A stretch of 64,000 bases of DNA. Source: M2408 sp040386975 (GTDB lineage: Bacteria > Bacteroidota > Bacteroidia > Flavobacteriales_D > Crocinitomicaceae). The notes below the pieces were generated by a model. It made no database searches, had not been told where the DNA came from, and saw nothing but the letters and a program-made list of their open reading frames with translations. The position numbers were made by a program, and so were the translations under genes. Location of the stretch: contig JAZKEO010000007.1 in NCBI GenBank assembly GCA_040386975.1, forward strand, positions 124,001 through 188,000, read 5' to 3'. Shown here piece by piece: positions 7,526-16,573 of the stretch; position 1 is the first letter of the stretch, and each line of letters opens with the position of its first letter.

Positions 7526-8965
7526 ATGAAATTAACAATTAGCCTTTTATTACTTTTCAATTTTTTTGTTTCACTTTCGCAAGAAAGCTATGGAAGTTTG
7601 CATAGTAATTACATGCCAACAAACTCTGTTTTGATTAATCCTTCGTCCATACTTGACGCCAAAACTAGAATTGATATTAATATCGCTTCGATTGGTACTT
7701 TTCTCATGAACAATATGGCTTTTTTGGGCAACACGAGTTTAGTTTCTTATATCGACGACAAAGATTATGAGCGGAATTTAGATTTTACAATAGATAATAC
7801 AAATAGAAAAAACCACCTTTACAATCGCATCAATTTCCAAGGTCCAGGATTTGTTTTTAGTCAAGGAGATCATGCTTTTGGTCTGGGTTTAGGTGTTAAA
7901 AGTTACAACGATGTAAGAAATGTTCCTCAAAAAGTTATGGAGGCAATTTCAAGCTCTGAAATTCCATTAAACGAAGCTTTCAGAGCTAAGAAAATGGCTT
8001 TTACAAGTATTACTTACGGAGATATAAAATTGAGTTATGCACATACTTTTTATAAGAAAAAAAGGAAATTACTGATGGGAGGTATTTCTTTGAGTAAATT
8101 TATTCCAATTCAAGCTTTTGCTTCAAAAGTTGACTTGCTAGAATTTCAAGTTAATAGTGATTCAACTGGTTTTGTGGGGAGTATGAATTCAAATACGTCA
8201 ATTTTATCGGCAAGAAGAGGTGTTTTCTCTAGTGGTTTTGGAATAGATTTAGGTTTTACCTATCAACGAATGAAATATGAAGCTTACAATTATTATCCAA
8301 ATTCTCCCAAAAGTAATTGCCGAAAAGTGTATTATTTGTACAAAATCGGAGCTTCCATCATGGATATTGGTAAATTAAAATTTCAACAAGATGATTTAGA
8401 TTTCGAAGGTGTTGAAGCGAGTAATTACAATTGGAATCGAGAAACAACAAGCGATTTAGATATAAATTTCATCAATCAATTTTACGAAGTGAGCACGGAT
8501 GATGAATCGACAGCGTTTATTAAAAATCTACGAAAAGTCCGTTTGCCAACTTATTTTTCACTTCAAGGAGACTACAACGTTTGGGGAAATAGATTTTACT
8601 TAAATTTAACTGCCGTTCAACGCATGCCTTTGGGAAGAAAATCATATGGTGTTTTGCGAGCAAATTCACTCTGTTTGACTCCACGCTATGAGACAAAATT
8701 TTTAGAATTTGCTCTGCCTTTAAGTTTGTACGAATATAAAACTCCACAAATAGGATTTACAATGCGATTGTGGTTTTTAACGATTGGAACAGATAAATTG
8801 ATGACTATTTTAGTTGATTCGGATGTGTATGGAGCTGATATTTATTTTGCCTTAAAAGTTCCAATTGTGTATCATCCAAAATGTAAAAATGGAAAACTTG
8901 ATCGTTTTAACTATTATCCAAAAATTTTCAAACGAAATCGAAATGGGTGTAAAATGAACTTGTGA
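7526..8965 (+). CDS. DUF5723 family outer-membrane beta-barrel protein
   Basis: A 479-residue exported protein. The signal peptide is short (to about residue 19, SLSQE). The mature start is typical of DUF5723: YGSLHSNYMPTNSVLINPSS, then RIDINIASIGTFLMNN. Alternating strands with Gly/aromatic pairs (GFVFSQGDHAFGLGLGVKSY; FSSGFGIDLGFTYQR) indicate an outer-membrane barrel. The C-terminal strands end in a basic tail. Function is not established for the family. It is a single gene with terminators or gaps on either side. Confidence 0.8.
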   Translation: MKLTISLLLLFNFFVSLSQESYGSLHSNYMPTNSVLINPSSILDAKTRIDINIASIGTFLMNNMAFLGNTSLVSYIDDKDYERNLDFTIDNTNRKNHLYNRINFQGPGFVFSQGDHAFGLGLGVKSYNDVRNVPQKVMEAISSSEIPLNEAFRAKKMAFTSITYGDIKLSYAHTFYKKKRKLLMGGISLSKFIPIQAFASKVDLLEFQVNSDSTGFVGSMNSNTSILSARRGVFSSGFGIDLGFTYQRMKYEAYNYYPNSPKSNCRKVYYLYKIGASIMDIGKLKFQQDDLDFEGVEASNYNWNRETTSDLDINFINQFYEVSTDDESTAFIKNLRKVRLPTYFSLQGDYNVWGNRFYLNLTAVQRMPLGRKSYGVLRANSLCLTPRYETKFLEFALPLSLYEYKTPQIGFTMRLWFLTIGTDKLMTILVDSDVYGADIYFALKVPIVYHPKCKNGKLDRFNYYPKIFKRNRNGCKMNL

Positions 8966-9156
8966 TTTTTTAACATTTTTTTGAAAACTATAAACTTTTT
9001 TGAAACGTTACTATTAAATAAAAAAGACTTCCGAAAATTTGATTTTTTTAGGCGAGCAAGATTTTGAAAAGGGAGTTTACTCATGTAAATGAGCATTTTA
9101 AAATTGCAGTTCAACGACAAAAAAACTATTTTTTGAAATCTGTAAAATGTTTAACT

Positions 9157-10236
9157 ATGAAAATTTCAGCAATATTAATTAGTTCGCTATGTTTTTCTAT
9201 TTTTGCTTGTTCAAACACAGACATAGAAAATACGACAAAAAATGTTTCAGATGGAGCAAATTCAAAGCATATTGTAAAATCTTTAAATGAATGGAAAATG
9301 GAATTAAGTGATGAAGAATACAGAATTACACGTTTAAAAGGAACAGAAAGAGCTTTTACAGGTAAATATTGGAATCACCACGAACGCGGTGTTTACAACT
9401 GTGTTTGTTGTGGAAATCCATTGTTCTCTAGTGAAACAAAATTTGATTCAGGAACCGGATGGCCAAGTTTTTACGATATTGTTTCAAAAGAGAATGTGGC
9501 AGAACACAAAGACAGACAATTTGGGATGATTCGCACGGAAGTTGTTTGCAGTAAGTGTGACGCACATTTAGGGCATGTATTTGAAGATGGACCAAAACCA
9601 ACGAAATTAAGATATTGCATCAATTCCGCTTCCTTAAAATTTGACGATTTAAAAAGTGCAGAAAACAACGATAAAAAAATAAACACAATGGATAAAGATA
9701 CAATCAAAGAAGCAACTTTTGGTGCTGGATGTTTTTGGTGTGTGGAAGCTTGTTTTGCGGATTTAGAAGGTGTAATTTCAGTTACTCCAGGTTATTCTGG
9801 AGGTCAACGTAAAAATCCAACGTATGATCAAGTTTGTTCAGGAGGAACAGGACACGCAGAAATAGCTCGCATTGTTTACGATGAATCGAAAATCACGTTT
9901 GAAGAATTATTGGAAGCTTTTTGGTTTGTACACGATCCAACAACCTTAAACAGACAAGGAAATGACATCGGAACACAATACCGTTCTGTTATTTTTTACC
10001 ACGATGAAAATCAAAAAGAATTAGCTTTGAAATATAAGAAAAAGCTAACAGATGAAGGAGTTTGGGATAAGCCCATTATCACAGAAATTTCTCCTTTGAT
10101 AAATTATTATCCAGCGGAAGCTTACCACAACGATTATTATGCTAAAAATCCAGAAAACGCCTATTGTCAAGCAGTTGTAAGACCGAAAGTGGAAAAATTC
10201 AGAAAGGTTTTTGCTAAAAAGTTAAGTACGAAATAA
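9157..10236 (+). CDS. Bifunctional methionine sulfoxide reductase, MsrB-MsrA fusion, lipoprotein
   Basis: I place the start at 9157 because it gives a lipoprotein signal (MKISAILISSLCFSIFAC, lipid Cys18); the frame is open further upstream to 9064. The MsrB domain comes first, with zinc pairs CVCC and CSKCDAHLGH and the catalytic Cys in RYCINS. It reduces methionine R-sulfoxide. The MsrA domain follows, with catalytic GAGCFWC and the GYSGG, GHAE and YHNDYY motifs, for the S-epimer. Export suggests repair of envelope proteins. The linker contains an in-frame ATG at 9688 preceded by an A-rich, intergenic-looking stretch; a cytosolic MsrA could start there. Confidence 0.94.
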   Translation: MKISAILISSLCFSIFACSNTDIENTTKNVSDGANSKHIVKSLNEWKMELSDEEYRITRLKGTERAFTGKYWNHHERGVYNCVCCGNPLFSSETKFDSGTGWPSFYDIVSKENVAEHKDRQFGMIRTEVVCSKCDAHLGHVFEDGPKPTKLRYCINSASLKFDDLKSAENNDKKINTMDKDTIKEATFGAGCFWCVEACFADLEGVISVTPGYSGGQRKNPTYDQVCSGGTGHAEIARIVYDESKITFEELLEAFWFVHDPTTLNRQGNDIGTQYRSVIFYHDENQKELALKYKKKLTDEGVWDKPIITEISPLINYYPAEAYHNDYYAKNPENAYCQAVVRPKVEKFRKVFAKKLSTK

Positions 10237-10260
10237 TATTAAAATTGAGAGGTGAAATTA

Positions 10261-10758
10261 ATGAAATCGATAACCTTATATTTAATCATATTAATTACTT
10301 TAATTATTACCTTATTTGTTGGGCTTGGAGATAAAATAATATTTGCTAAATCAGGAGTTGAAAGAATCATTCCAATTATTTTAATTTTCATAGGAATTCC
10401 ATTTTCTTTATATAAAGTACTGATAAAAATTCAAGATAGCAGGAAGAAAGTTGCAAATATTACTGCTTTAAGTGTCATTATTTTAGGATTGTCTTTTGGA
10501 CTTTGGAGTAAATATTTGTCAGAAAACGATTTCAAGCAATATGGAAAAACAATAATTGGAGAAGTTGTCAAAAGAGAGTGGACAACAGGAAATAAAGCAG
10601 GTCATTGGGTGTTAACAGCATCTTTTCGATATAATTCAAAAAAGTATTTGACTTTTTCAAAAGATGAAATGACAAGGAAATATAATTTATATGATAAAAT
10701 TTTAGTTAGATTCTCGAAGAGAAATCCCGAAAATAATGAAATAATATTAGAAAAATAA
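10261..10758 (+). CDS. Small membrane protein with an extra-membrane beta domain, unknown
   Basis: 165 residues from ATG 10261 (a GTG three codons earlier is also possible). Three hydrophobic segments (about residues 4-21, 35-52 and 65-85) are followed by a roughly 75-residue soluble domain: TIIGEVVKREWTTGNKAG, then WVLTASFRYNSKKYLTFS, then DKILVRFSKRNPENNEII. This resembles DUF3592-type proteins in layout, but I cannot confirm membership. It lies 24 bp after msrBA and could be cotranscribed. Function unknown. Confidence 0.7.
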   Translation: MKSITLYLIILITLIITLFVGLGDKIIFAKSGVERIIPIILIFIGIPFSLYKVLIKIQDSRKKVANITALSVIILGLSFGLWSKYLSENDFKQYGKTIIGEVVKREWTTGNKAGHWVLTASFRYNSKKYLTFSKDEMTRKYNLYDKILVRFSKRNPENNEIILEK

Positions 10759-10804
10759 TCATTTATTATATCCTTTTTCAATTCATTAATAGTATTTTTA
10801 CAGC

Positions 10805-11275
10805 ATGACAAACAACGATATTTTACGACGTCTTCGTTATACATTCGATTTCAGTGATGATAAAATGATTGCGATTTTTGCTTCTGCTGATTGCGAAGTT
10901 ACCCGAGCACAAATTAGTGATTGGATGAAAAAAGACGACGATGAAAGTTACAAAAGTTTGCACGATGTAAATTTCGCTAGTTTTTTGAATGGTTTTATTA
11001 ATTTAAAACGAGGAAAACGAGAAGGCGAACAACCCGTTCCAGAAAAAACATTGAATAACAACATCATTTTCAGAAAATTAAAAATTGCCCTCGATTACAA
11101 AGACGATGATATCATTGAAGTGTTGAAATTACAAGATTTCAGAATTAGTAAACACGAATTATCTGCTTTTTTTAGAAATCCAAGTCACGGACATTACAGA
11201 TTGTGTAAAGATCAAATTTTACGCAATTTTGTTTATGGTTTGCAGAAGAAATATAGGGATACTGAACAGGCTTAA
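10805..11275 (+). CDS. DUF1456 (YehS-like) family protein
   Basis: 156 residues made of two tandem copies of the roughly 65-residue DUF1456 unit. First is NDILRRLRYTFDFSDDKMIAIF followed by RAQISDWMKKDDD. Second is NNNIIFRKLKIALDYKDDDIIEV followed by KHELSAFFRNPSHGHYR. The family is widespread (Escherichia coli YehS) and of unknown function; its helical repeat resembles DNA-binding folds, but that is speculation. Its stop codon and the stop of the convergent moaC-moaB gene are separated by a single base. Confidence 0.9.
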   Translation: MTNNDILRRLRYTFDFSDDKMIAIFASADCEVTRAQISDWMKKDDDESYKSLHDVNFASFLNGFINLKRGKREGEQPVPEKTLNNNIIFRKLKIALDYKDDDIIEVLKLQDFRISKHELSAFFRNPSHGHYRLCKDQILRNFVYGLQKKYRDTEQA

Positions 11276-11276
11276 T

Positions 11277-12188
11277 CTAATCGTGTCTTTCTCCTTCAAT
11301 CACTTTAAAAACGTGTAAAGCGTGAGGAAAAAGTGCATCCATCGATTCTTTCACAGCAGATAATGAACCTGGTAAAGTTAGAATCAAACTGTTATTTTTC
11401 ATTCCAGCAACTCCTCTTGAAAGAAATGCGTAAGGCATACGGTTTTGACCGTAATTCCGAGCTAATTCCATCAAACCAGGGATTTCTCTATCCAAAAGTG
11501 GTTTAACAGCTTCTGGTGTCACATCGCGTGGCGAAAGTCCCGTTCCTCCCGTTAAAATGATTAAATCAATCTTGTTTTCAACCGCTTTTAAGACTTCTTG
11601 CTGAATTGCTTGAATTTCATCGGCAACAATTGCATAAGAACTCGTTGAAATTTGGAATTTTTCTAAAACTTTCGATATTTCTTTTCCTGAAAAATCTTCT
11701 TTTTCTCCTTTTGAAATGGAATCGGAGCAAACAATTACAGCTGCTTTTAAATGTGGAAACATGTTTTTAGAAAAATCAGATTTCCCCCCTTTTTTCTCAA
11801 GTAATTTTATGGAATGAATTTCAATTCCTTTGTCAATTGGTTTAAGCATGTCGTACATCGTCAAAGCAACAACTGAAACGCCGTGCATGGCTTCAACTTC
11901 AACTCCTGTTTTGTAAATCGTGTGAACTTCCATGTTTATAAAAACATCTAAACCGTCAATTTTATATGAAATTGCAGTGAATTCAACGGGTAAAGGATGA
12001 CAATCAGGAATCATGTCGCTTGTTCGTTTTACTGCAAATAAACCAGCAGTTTTTGCCATTTCAAATACATCGCCTTTGGGAACAGTTTTGTTTACGATTG
12101 CATCGATTGTGGCTTGCGAACTTACTTTTAAAGTTGCTTGAGCGATTGCTTTTCGAAGTGAGTTTGATTTATGTGTTATGTTTACCAT
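11277..12188 (-). CDS. moaCB: Bifunctional molybdenum cofactor biosynthesis protein MoaC/MoaB
   Basis: A 303-residue fusion. Residues 1-150 are MoaC (cyclic pyranopterin monophosphate synthase): VNITHKSNSLRKAIAQ, KTAGLFAVKRTSDMIPDCHPLP, MEVHTIYKTGVEVEAMHGV. Residues 153-303 are the MoaB/MogA-type molybdopterin adenylyltransferase: ILTGGTGLSPRDVTPEAV and LTLPGSLSAVKE. The fusion links an early and a late step of Moco synthesis and is known in Bacteroidota. It lies 6 bp downstream of moaE on the same strand. The xanthine dehydrogenase subunit divergently encoded at 12784 would consume the cofactor through its absent partner subunit. Other Moco genes are not in the window. Confidence 0.95.
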   Translation of the reverse strand: MVNITHKSNSLRKAIAQATLKVSSQATIDAIVNKTVPKGDVFEMAKTAGLFAVKRTSDMIPDCHPLPVEFTAISYKIDGLDVFINMEVHTIYKTGVEVEAMHGVSVVALTMYDMLKPIDKGIEIHSIKLLEKKGGKSDFSKNMFPHLKAAVIVCSDSISKGEKEDFSGKEISKVLEKFQISTSSYAIVADEIQAIQQEVLKAVENKIDLIILTGGTGLSPRDVTPEAVKPLLDREIPGLMELARNYGQNRMPYAFLSRGVAGMKNNSLILTLPGSLSAVKESMDALFPHALHVFKVIEGERHD

Positions 12189-12194
12189 GTTGTT

Positions 12195-12635
12195 TTATAA
12201 AATATTCTTTTTCCAAGTGAATGTTTCATCTTCAAAAACTTCCTTACCAAAAATAGGGATTTTATGTTTTATTTCCTCAACCAAATCCCGACAAGCGTCA
12301 AAAGCATCTTTCCGATGTTTGGAAGAAACGAATACAAAAAGACAAATTTCACCAACTTTAACCAATCCTTTGCTGTGATAAACGTGTAAACAAGATAAAT
12401 TATATTTTGAAAACATCGTTTCTCGAATTTCGCTTAATGTTGAAATCGCCATTTCTTCAAAGCTAGAGTAATCAATTGCGATAACTTCCTTGCCTTGAAT
12501 TAAATCATTTCTAACTTGACCTAAAAAAATATCGTGAGCACCAATGTTCGTTTTCGAACTGTGTTTAGCAATGCTATCAGCAATAAATTGTGGCGAAATC
12601 GCTCCGTCAATAAAAAAAGTTGATTTTTGACTCAT
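12195..12635 (-). CDS. moaE: Molybdopterin synthase catalytic subunit MoaE
   Basis: A 146-residue MoaE with GAHDIFLGQVRNDL near the N-terminus, YSSFEEMAI, VYHSKGLVKVGEICLFVFVSSKHRKDAFDACRDLVEEIK and the PIFGKE active-site lysine near the C-terminus. Together with MoaD it inserts the dithiolene sulfurs into cyclic pyranopterin monophosphate. It is the first gene of the leftward moaE-moaCB pair. No moaD is adjacent. Confidence 0.95.
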   Translation of the reverse strand: MSQKSTFFIDGAISPQFIADSIAKHSSKTNIGAHDIFLGQVRNDLIQGKEVIAIDYSSFEEMAISTLSEIRETMFSKYNLSCLHVYHSKGLVKVGEICLFVFVSSKHRKDAFDACRDLVEEIKHKIPIFGKEVFEDETFTWKKNIL

Positions 12636-12783
12636 GAATATTCTGTATGAAATGTAAAAGTAAAGAAAGTTCTTTATTTAAGCATCAAAAATTATTTTTG
12701 GATTAAAGCAAATGTTTTATTACTTTCACTTTTTTAAAATTTTAATAAAAAGGTATTTTTAGAAGTCCCGTAATTCATTTCAT

Positions 12784-14229
12784 ATGCAAGATAAAATTTC
12801 ATTTATATTAGACGATAAAATTGAAACCATTGAATTTGGTAAAGAACATAAACCAACCGATACCGTTCTAAATTATTTGCGTAAAAACCCTTGTCATAAA
12901 GGTGTGAAAGAGGGTTGTGCCGAAGGAGATTGTGGGGCTTGTACGGTTGTGTTGGCGGAATTGAATAGTGAGAATAAATTACATTACAAAGCAATTGATT
13001 CTTGTTTGGTGTTTTTGCCGATGTTGCAAGGAAAACAATTGATTACCGTTGAAAATCTTTCAACAAAAGAGAATCAAGAGGAAATTTTACACCCAGTTCA
13101 AGATGCTTTGGTTAAAGTGAATGGAAGTCAATGTGGTTTTTGCACTCCAGGAATTGTGATGTCTATGTTTTCTTTATATAAAAATAAAAACAATCCGTCG
13201 AAAGAAGTCGTTGAAGATGCTTTAACTGGAAATTTATGTCGTTGCACGGGTTACAAACCGATTATCGAAGCAACAATTCAATCTTGTGTAAATGATGGGA
13301 GAGATCATTTTTCAACTGATGAAAAAGCTGTTACAGATTTATTGAATGAGATTAAAAATTCAAGTCAATCGATTGATATTAAGACTGAAAAACAGGAATA
13401 TTTTCAACCATTGACAAAAAAAGAAGCTTTAGATTATAAAGAAAAATTTCCTGATGCCATTGTAACGAATGGCGCGACAGATGTTGCTCTTCGTGTCACA
13501 AAAAGACATGAATTATTAACGCAAATCATTGATTTATCGCATGTTGATGAATTGAAAAAATGTGTTGTTTCAGAATACGTCATCAAATTTGGTTCTGGAA
13601 TGTCCTTGGAAGATGTAAAACGAGTTTCAGAAAAAGAATTACCAAGTTTACACGATAATTTAGCTGTTTTTGGATCAAAACAAATTCGTGAAATTGGTAC
13701 GATAGGAGGAAATGTTGGTTCAAGTTCGCCAATTAGTGACACTTTGCCTTTGTTGATGGTTTACAATGCCGACATTAAGTTACAAGATTCAAAAAGTGAC
13801 CGTTTGGTAAACATGAACGATTACATTTTAGGCTACCGTCAAACGGCAAAAAAAGCAAATGAATTGATTACAAAAATCATCATTCCACGACCAAATCCAA
13901 AAACTCAGATTAAATTTTATAAGATATCAAAACGAAAAGATTTAGATATTTCTACTGTTAGTGCGGCTTTTTCTCTTCTTTTAAATGGAAATTTAGTTGA
14001 GGAAATTAAAATCGCTTACGGTGGAATGGCGGCTGTAACAAAGCGGGTGATTAAAGCTGAGAATTATTTGATTGGTAAACCTTGGGATAGAGAATTTGTT
14101 GAAAAAGCAATGGAAATTATTGGAGATGAATTTACACCACTTTCAGATGCTCGATCAGGTGCGGAGTTTAGAACAAGCGTTTCTAAAAACTTGATTCTGA
14201 AATTTTGGGATGAAACGAAATTGGATTGA
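12784..14229 (+). CDS. xdhA: Xanthine dehydrogenase small subunit (2Fe-2S and FAD subunit)
   Basis: A 481-residue XdhA-type subunit. The N-terminal plant-type ferredoxin cluster uses Cys45, Cys50, Cys53 and Cys74. The second 2Fe-2S domain has Cys117/Cys120 (QCGFCTPG) and Cys152/Cys154 (LCRCTGYKP). The FAD-binding domain (about 215-370) has NGATDVALRVTK and IGGNVGSSSPISDTLPLL. The CO-dehydrogenase flavoprotein C-terminal domain ends the chain. It passes electrons from the molybdenum centre to NAD+ in purine oxidation. The molybdopterin large subunit normally encoded immediately downstream is missing; the next gene is convergent, 18 bp away. Confidence 0.95.
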   Translation: MQDKISFILDDKIETIEFGKEHKPTDTVLNYLRKNPCHKGVKEGCAEGDCGACTVVLAELNSENKLHYKAIDSCLVFLPMLQGKQLITVENLSTKENQEEILHPVQDALVKVNGSQCGFCTPGIVMSMFSLYKNKNNPSKEVVEDALTGNLCRCTGYKPIIEATIQSCVNDGRDHFSTDEKAVTDLLNEIKNSSQSIDIKTEKQEYFQPLTKKEALDYKEKFPDAIVTNGATDVALRVTKRHELLTQIIDLSHVDELKKCVVSEYVIKFGSGMSLEDVKRVSEKELPSLHDNLAVFGSKQIREIGTIGGNVGSSSPISDTLPLLMVYNADIKLQDSKSDRLVNMNDYILGYRQTAKKANELITKIIIPRPNPKTQIKFYKISKRKDLDISTVSAAFSLLLNGNLVEEIKIAYGGMAAVTKRVIKAENYLIGKPWDREFVEKAMEIIGDEFTPLSDARSGAEFRTSVSKNLILKFWDETKLD

Positions 14230-14247
14230 AATTTTAAAAGAAATTAT

Positions 14248-15792
14248 TTATTTTTCTAAAATCTCAGTTCCCTTTTCGAGTAATAATTCTTGTGCCTTTT
14301 TAATTGTAATTCTTTCCCCCAAGAAATAAGCAGAAACATATGCATCAGGGAAAATACCTGTTTTTCTTATTTCCGACCATTTTTCATAAGCATCTTCGTA
14401 ATTTTGAAAAATGTCAATACTATAACGTGTTAATTTATCGGGAGTAATTGCAATTAAAACTTTACCAAATTTCTTAAACTTATTGTTTTTAATTGCTTTT
14501 TGATACGCTCCAATTTGAACCGTGAAAAATAAACCTTGTACAAATTCGCCTGTTTCTAATACTTTGATATCATTTTGATTGCTTGAAATGGATTCAATGT
14601 AGGCAACACGATTGTGTTTTATTTTTAATGATTCTTTTTCAGGTAAAACAGCTTTTTTGATACCTTCCCCAATTGCAAAAATTCTATCGGCAGAAATTCC
14701 TTTTAAAACAAGAGCTTCACGAATTGTGTTCGCTCTGTTAAGTGATAATTCTTGGGTGTAAATTGAATCTCCGAAATTATCCGTATGTCCATAAATAATT
14801 ATTTTACGACTACTATTTTCGAGCATACATTTTGCTATGGAATCGATAACTTCATCGTAAATATCCAAAAGAGCAAATCTTGCTTTATTGAACACAAAAA
14901 CTGGAAATTCATTTAAGTAGCAATCAAAAGTGATTTCTGGTTTTGGACAGCCTTGAAATTCAGTTAAACCAAATTCTTCCGGACATAAATCATCATCATT
15001 TAAAATACCATCTTTATCTAAATCTTTATTTACAAAAATTGTTGAATCAATTTTTGGTTCGAAAATAGAATCTCTCACTTTAATTTCTTCTTTGAAATTC
15101 CAATCTAAATGCGTTTTATTTTTTCCAATATAATATGCCATTCCAGCAGAAATATTAGCAACCATACCAAATTTATTGTAGGAAGAATTTCTAAAATCAA
15201 AGTTGTATTTTTGATTAATTACATTCACAAAAGTTAAGTCAAAATTTAATGCAACTTTATCACTCAATTTGATTTGAGGACTTAAGCCCATTATTAAGTT
15301 CATTTTTGCTTCAGAAATTCGATTTTTTGAGTCCGTTACTGTTGAACTATCACCACTTATTAGGGTAAAACCAATTCCCCCATGAGCAATGAATCCTATT
15401 CTTTTTGTCCAATCAGAGAAACGTAAAATTTTCCCAACATTAATAATTCCTTGTATATTAGTTCTGTATGAAAAAGTCTGAAACTCCCAGCTTTCTTTGA
15501 AAACCCCGTATTCATCATTTTTAAAGCGGTCAAAACCAAAGTCTACTTTTGCCCCTATGTATTGATTTAGCATGAATCGAGAGCCTAAATCAGCATGAAC
15601 GAAACCAAAATAATTGGCGTAATAATTTTCTGAGATGTTTGAGAATGGAGTAGTTGAGCCCAAATTCATTTCAACAGAAAATTTATTTTGTTTTTTTGTA
15701 TTTTGAGAAAAACTTGTTGAAAAGGCAAATATAACTATAAGTAATAGCAATATTCGATTTAGAAGTTTTGATATTTTATTATTTTGACTCAT
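14248..15792 (-). CDS. OmpA-family outer-membrane protein with barrel, TSP3 repeat, OmpA and SPOR-like domains
   Basis: I take the ATG at 15792 (14 bases inside the upstream gene) because it gives a clean signal peptide ending near FSTSFSQ. Residues about 25-210 form a beta-barrel. A calcium-binding thrombospondin type 3-like segment follows (DKDLDKDGILNDDDLCPEE). Then comes an OmpA peptidoglycan-binding domain with YGHTDNFGDS and LSLNRANTIREALV. The last 90 residues or so (FFTVQIGAYQKAIK onward) look like a SPOR-type peptidoglycan domain. The protein would tie the outer membrane to the cell wall. Its barrel part is clearly related to the neighbour at 15779-16468, indicating a tandem duplication. 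Confidence 0.88.
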   Translation of the reverse strand: MSQNNKISKLLNRILLLLIVIFAFSTSFSQNTKKQNKFSVEMNLGSTTPFSNISENYYANYFGFVHADLGSRFMLNQYIGAKVDFGFDRFKNDEYGVFKESWEFQTFSYRTNIQGIINVGKILRFSDWTKRIGFIAHGGIGFTLISGDSSTVTDSKNRISEAKMNLIMGLSPQIKLSDKVALNFDLTFVNVINQKYNFDFRNSSYNKFGMVANISAGMAYYIGKNKTHLDWNFKEEIKVRDSIFEPKIDSTIFVNKDLDKDGILNDDDLCPEEFGLTEFQGCPKPEITFDCYLNEFPVFVFNKARFALLDIYDEVIDSIAKCMLENSSRKIIIYGHTDNFGDSIYTQELSLNRANTIREALVLKGISADRIFAIGEGIKKAVLPEKESLKIKHNRVAYIESISSNQNDIKVLETGEFVQGLFFTVQIGAYQKAIKNNKFKKFGKVLIAITPDKLTRYSIDIFQNYEDAYEKWSEIRKTGIFPDAYVSAYFLGERITIKKAQELLLEKGTEILEK

Positions 15793-16468
15793 TTTTCCAA
15801 TCAAAATGTTCATCCTTTTCACCCAAATACCAAGTTAGTCCAGTTGAAATATTAAATAACATTCCATCAAATCCCTGTCTTTTTCCAGATGTGTTCATGT
15901 CAAAAGCAAAAGTTTGAAATAGATGAGCGATGAAATTTAAATCAAGATTTGCAACAAGGTATTCGTTGATTTTGTATTGAGTAGTAGCTCCAGCCGTAAC
16001 ATTTATCATAATGTCAGAAAAATCATTTTTCCAATTAATATTTTTCAAGGTTTTTTTACTTTGAAGAATTGAAAATCCACTTCCTCCATGAAGTAGAAGT
16101 CCCAATTTAGGAGAATATTTTTGAAGGTGGATCATTTTTCCTAAATTGACAATTCCTTCAAGTGTTGTTCTGTAATAATATGATTTACTGTAAAAATTAG
16201 AGTCATTTAAGGAAAAAAGATCACTTTCAAATTTAAATTGACTTACATTGAAAACTGCTTTAATTCCAGCTAAATCATTTAACATGAAGCGTGATCCAAT
16301 ATCGAAATTTATATTTTTGTAAATAGGAGACTTGAAATCGCGAGTTAATGGATAGATTGGCTTCATTATTCCAGCATTAATTTCAAAGGAAACACGATTG
16401 TATTCATTATTTTGGCAAAAAATAAGTGTTGACAAAGAAAGGCTGAAAACGAGAAAAAATAATTTCAT
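15779..16468 (-). CDS. Outer-membrane beta-barrel protein, paralogue of the adjacent OmpA-family barrel
   Basis: A 229-residue exported barrel (signal peptide to about LIFCQN). It shares with the downstream gene NxxSFEINxG, then IGSRFMLN, then YRTTLEGIVNLGK, then LLLHGGSGFSI, in the same order and spacing. It stops right after the barrel (LTWYLGEKDEHFDWKNESK), where the neighbour continues into TSP3, OmpA and SPOR-like domains. Even the end of the barrel is conserved (YIGKNKTHLDWN in the neighbour). The genes overlap by 14 bases and are coupled. It probably assembles beside or with its paralogue; that is inference. Confidence 0.8.
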   Translation of the reverse strand: MKLFFLVFSLSLSTLIFCQNNEYNRVSFEINAGIMKPIYPLTRDFKSPIYKNINFDIGSRFMLNDLAGIKAVFNVSQFKFESDLFSLNDSNFYSKSYYYRTTLEGIVNLGKMIHLQKYSPKLGLLLHGGSGFSILQSKKTLKNINWKNDFSDIMINVTAGATTQYKINEYLVANLDLNFIAHLFQTFAFDMNTSGKRQGFDGMLFNISTGLTWYLGEKDEHFDWKNESK

Positions 16469-16496
16469 TAAGTTTAACTTATGCTAAATTTAAAAG

Positions 16497-16504
16497 CAAA
16501 GATA
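16497..16504 (-). promoter_or_regulatory. -7 box for the barrel/OmpA gene pair
   Basis: The reverse strand reads TATCTTTG, a full TAnnTTTG match 28 bases before the start codon. It is divergent from the box at 16535-16542. Confidence 0.55.
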
Positions 16505-16534
16505 ATGTTTTTCTTTTCAATAAATAAGAATTTA

Positions 16535-16542
16535 TATCTTTG
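16535..16542 (+). promoter_or_regulatory. -7 box for the polysaccharide operon
   Basis: TATCTTTG matches TAnnTTTG and lies 31 bases before the TTG start of the UpxY-like gene. No TTG is found at the expected distance upstream, so the -33 element is weak or the promoter is regulated. Confidence 0.55.
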
Positions 16543-16573
16543 AAAAAGAAAGTTTTAAATTAAATAATAGAAG

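Noticed and set aside
9064..9156. Upstream extension of the MsrB-MsrA protein to 9064
   Set aside because: The extra 31 residues precede a perfect lipoprotein signal peptide and would destroy its function.
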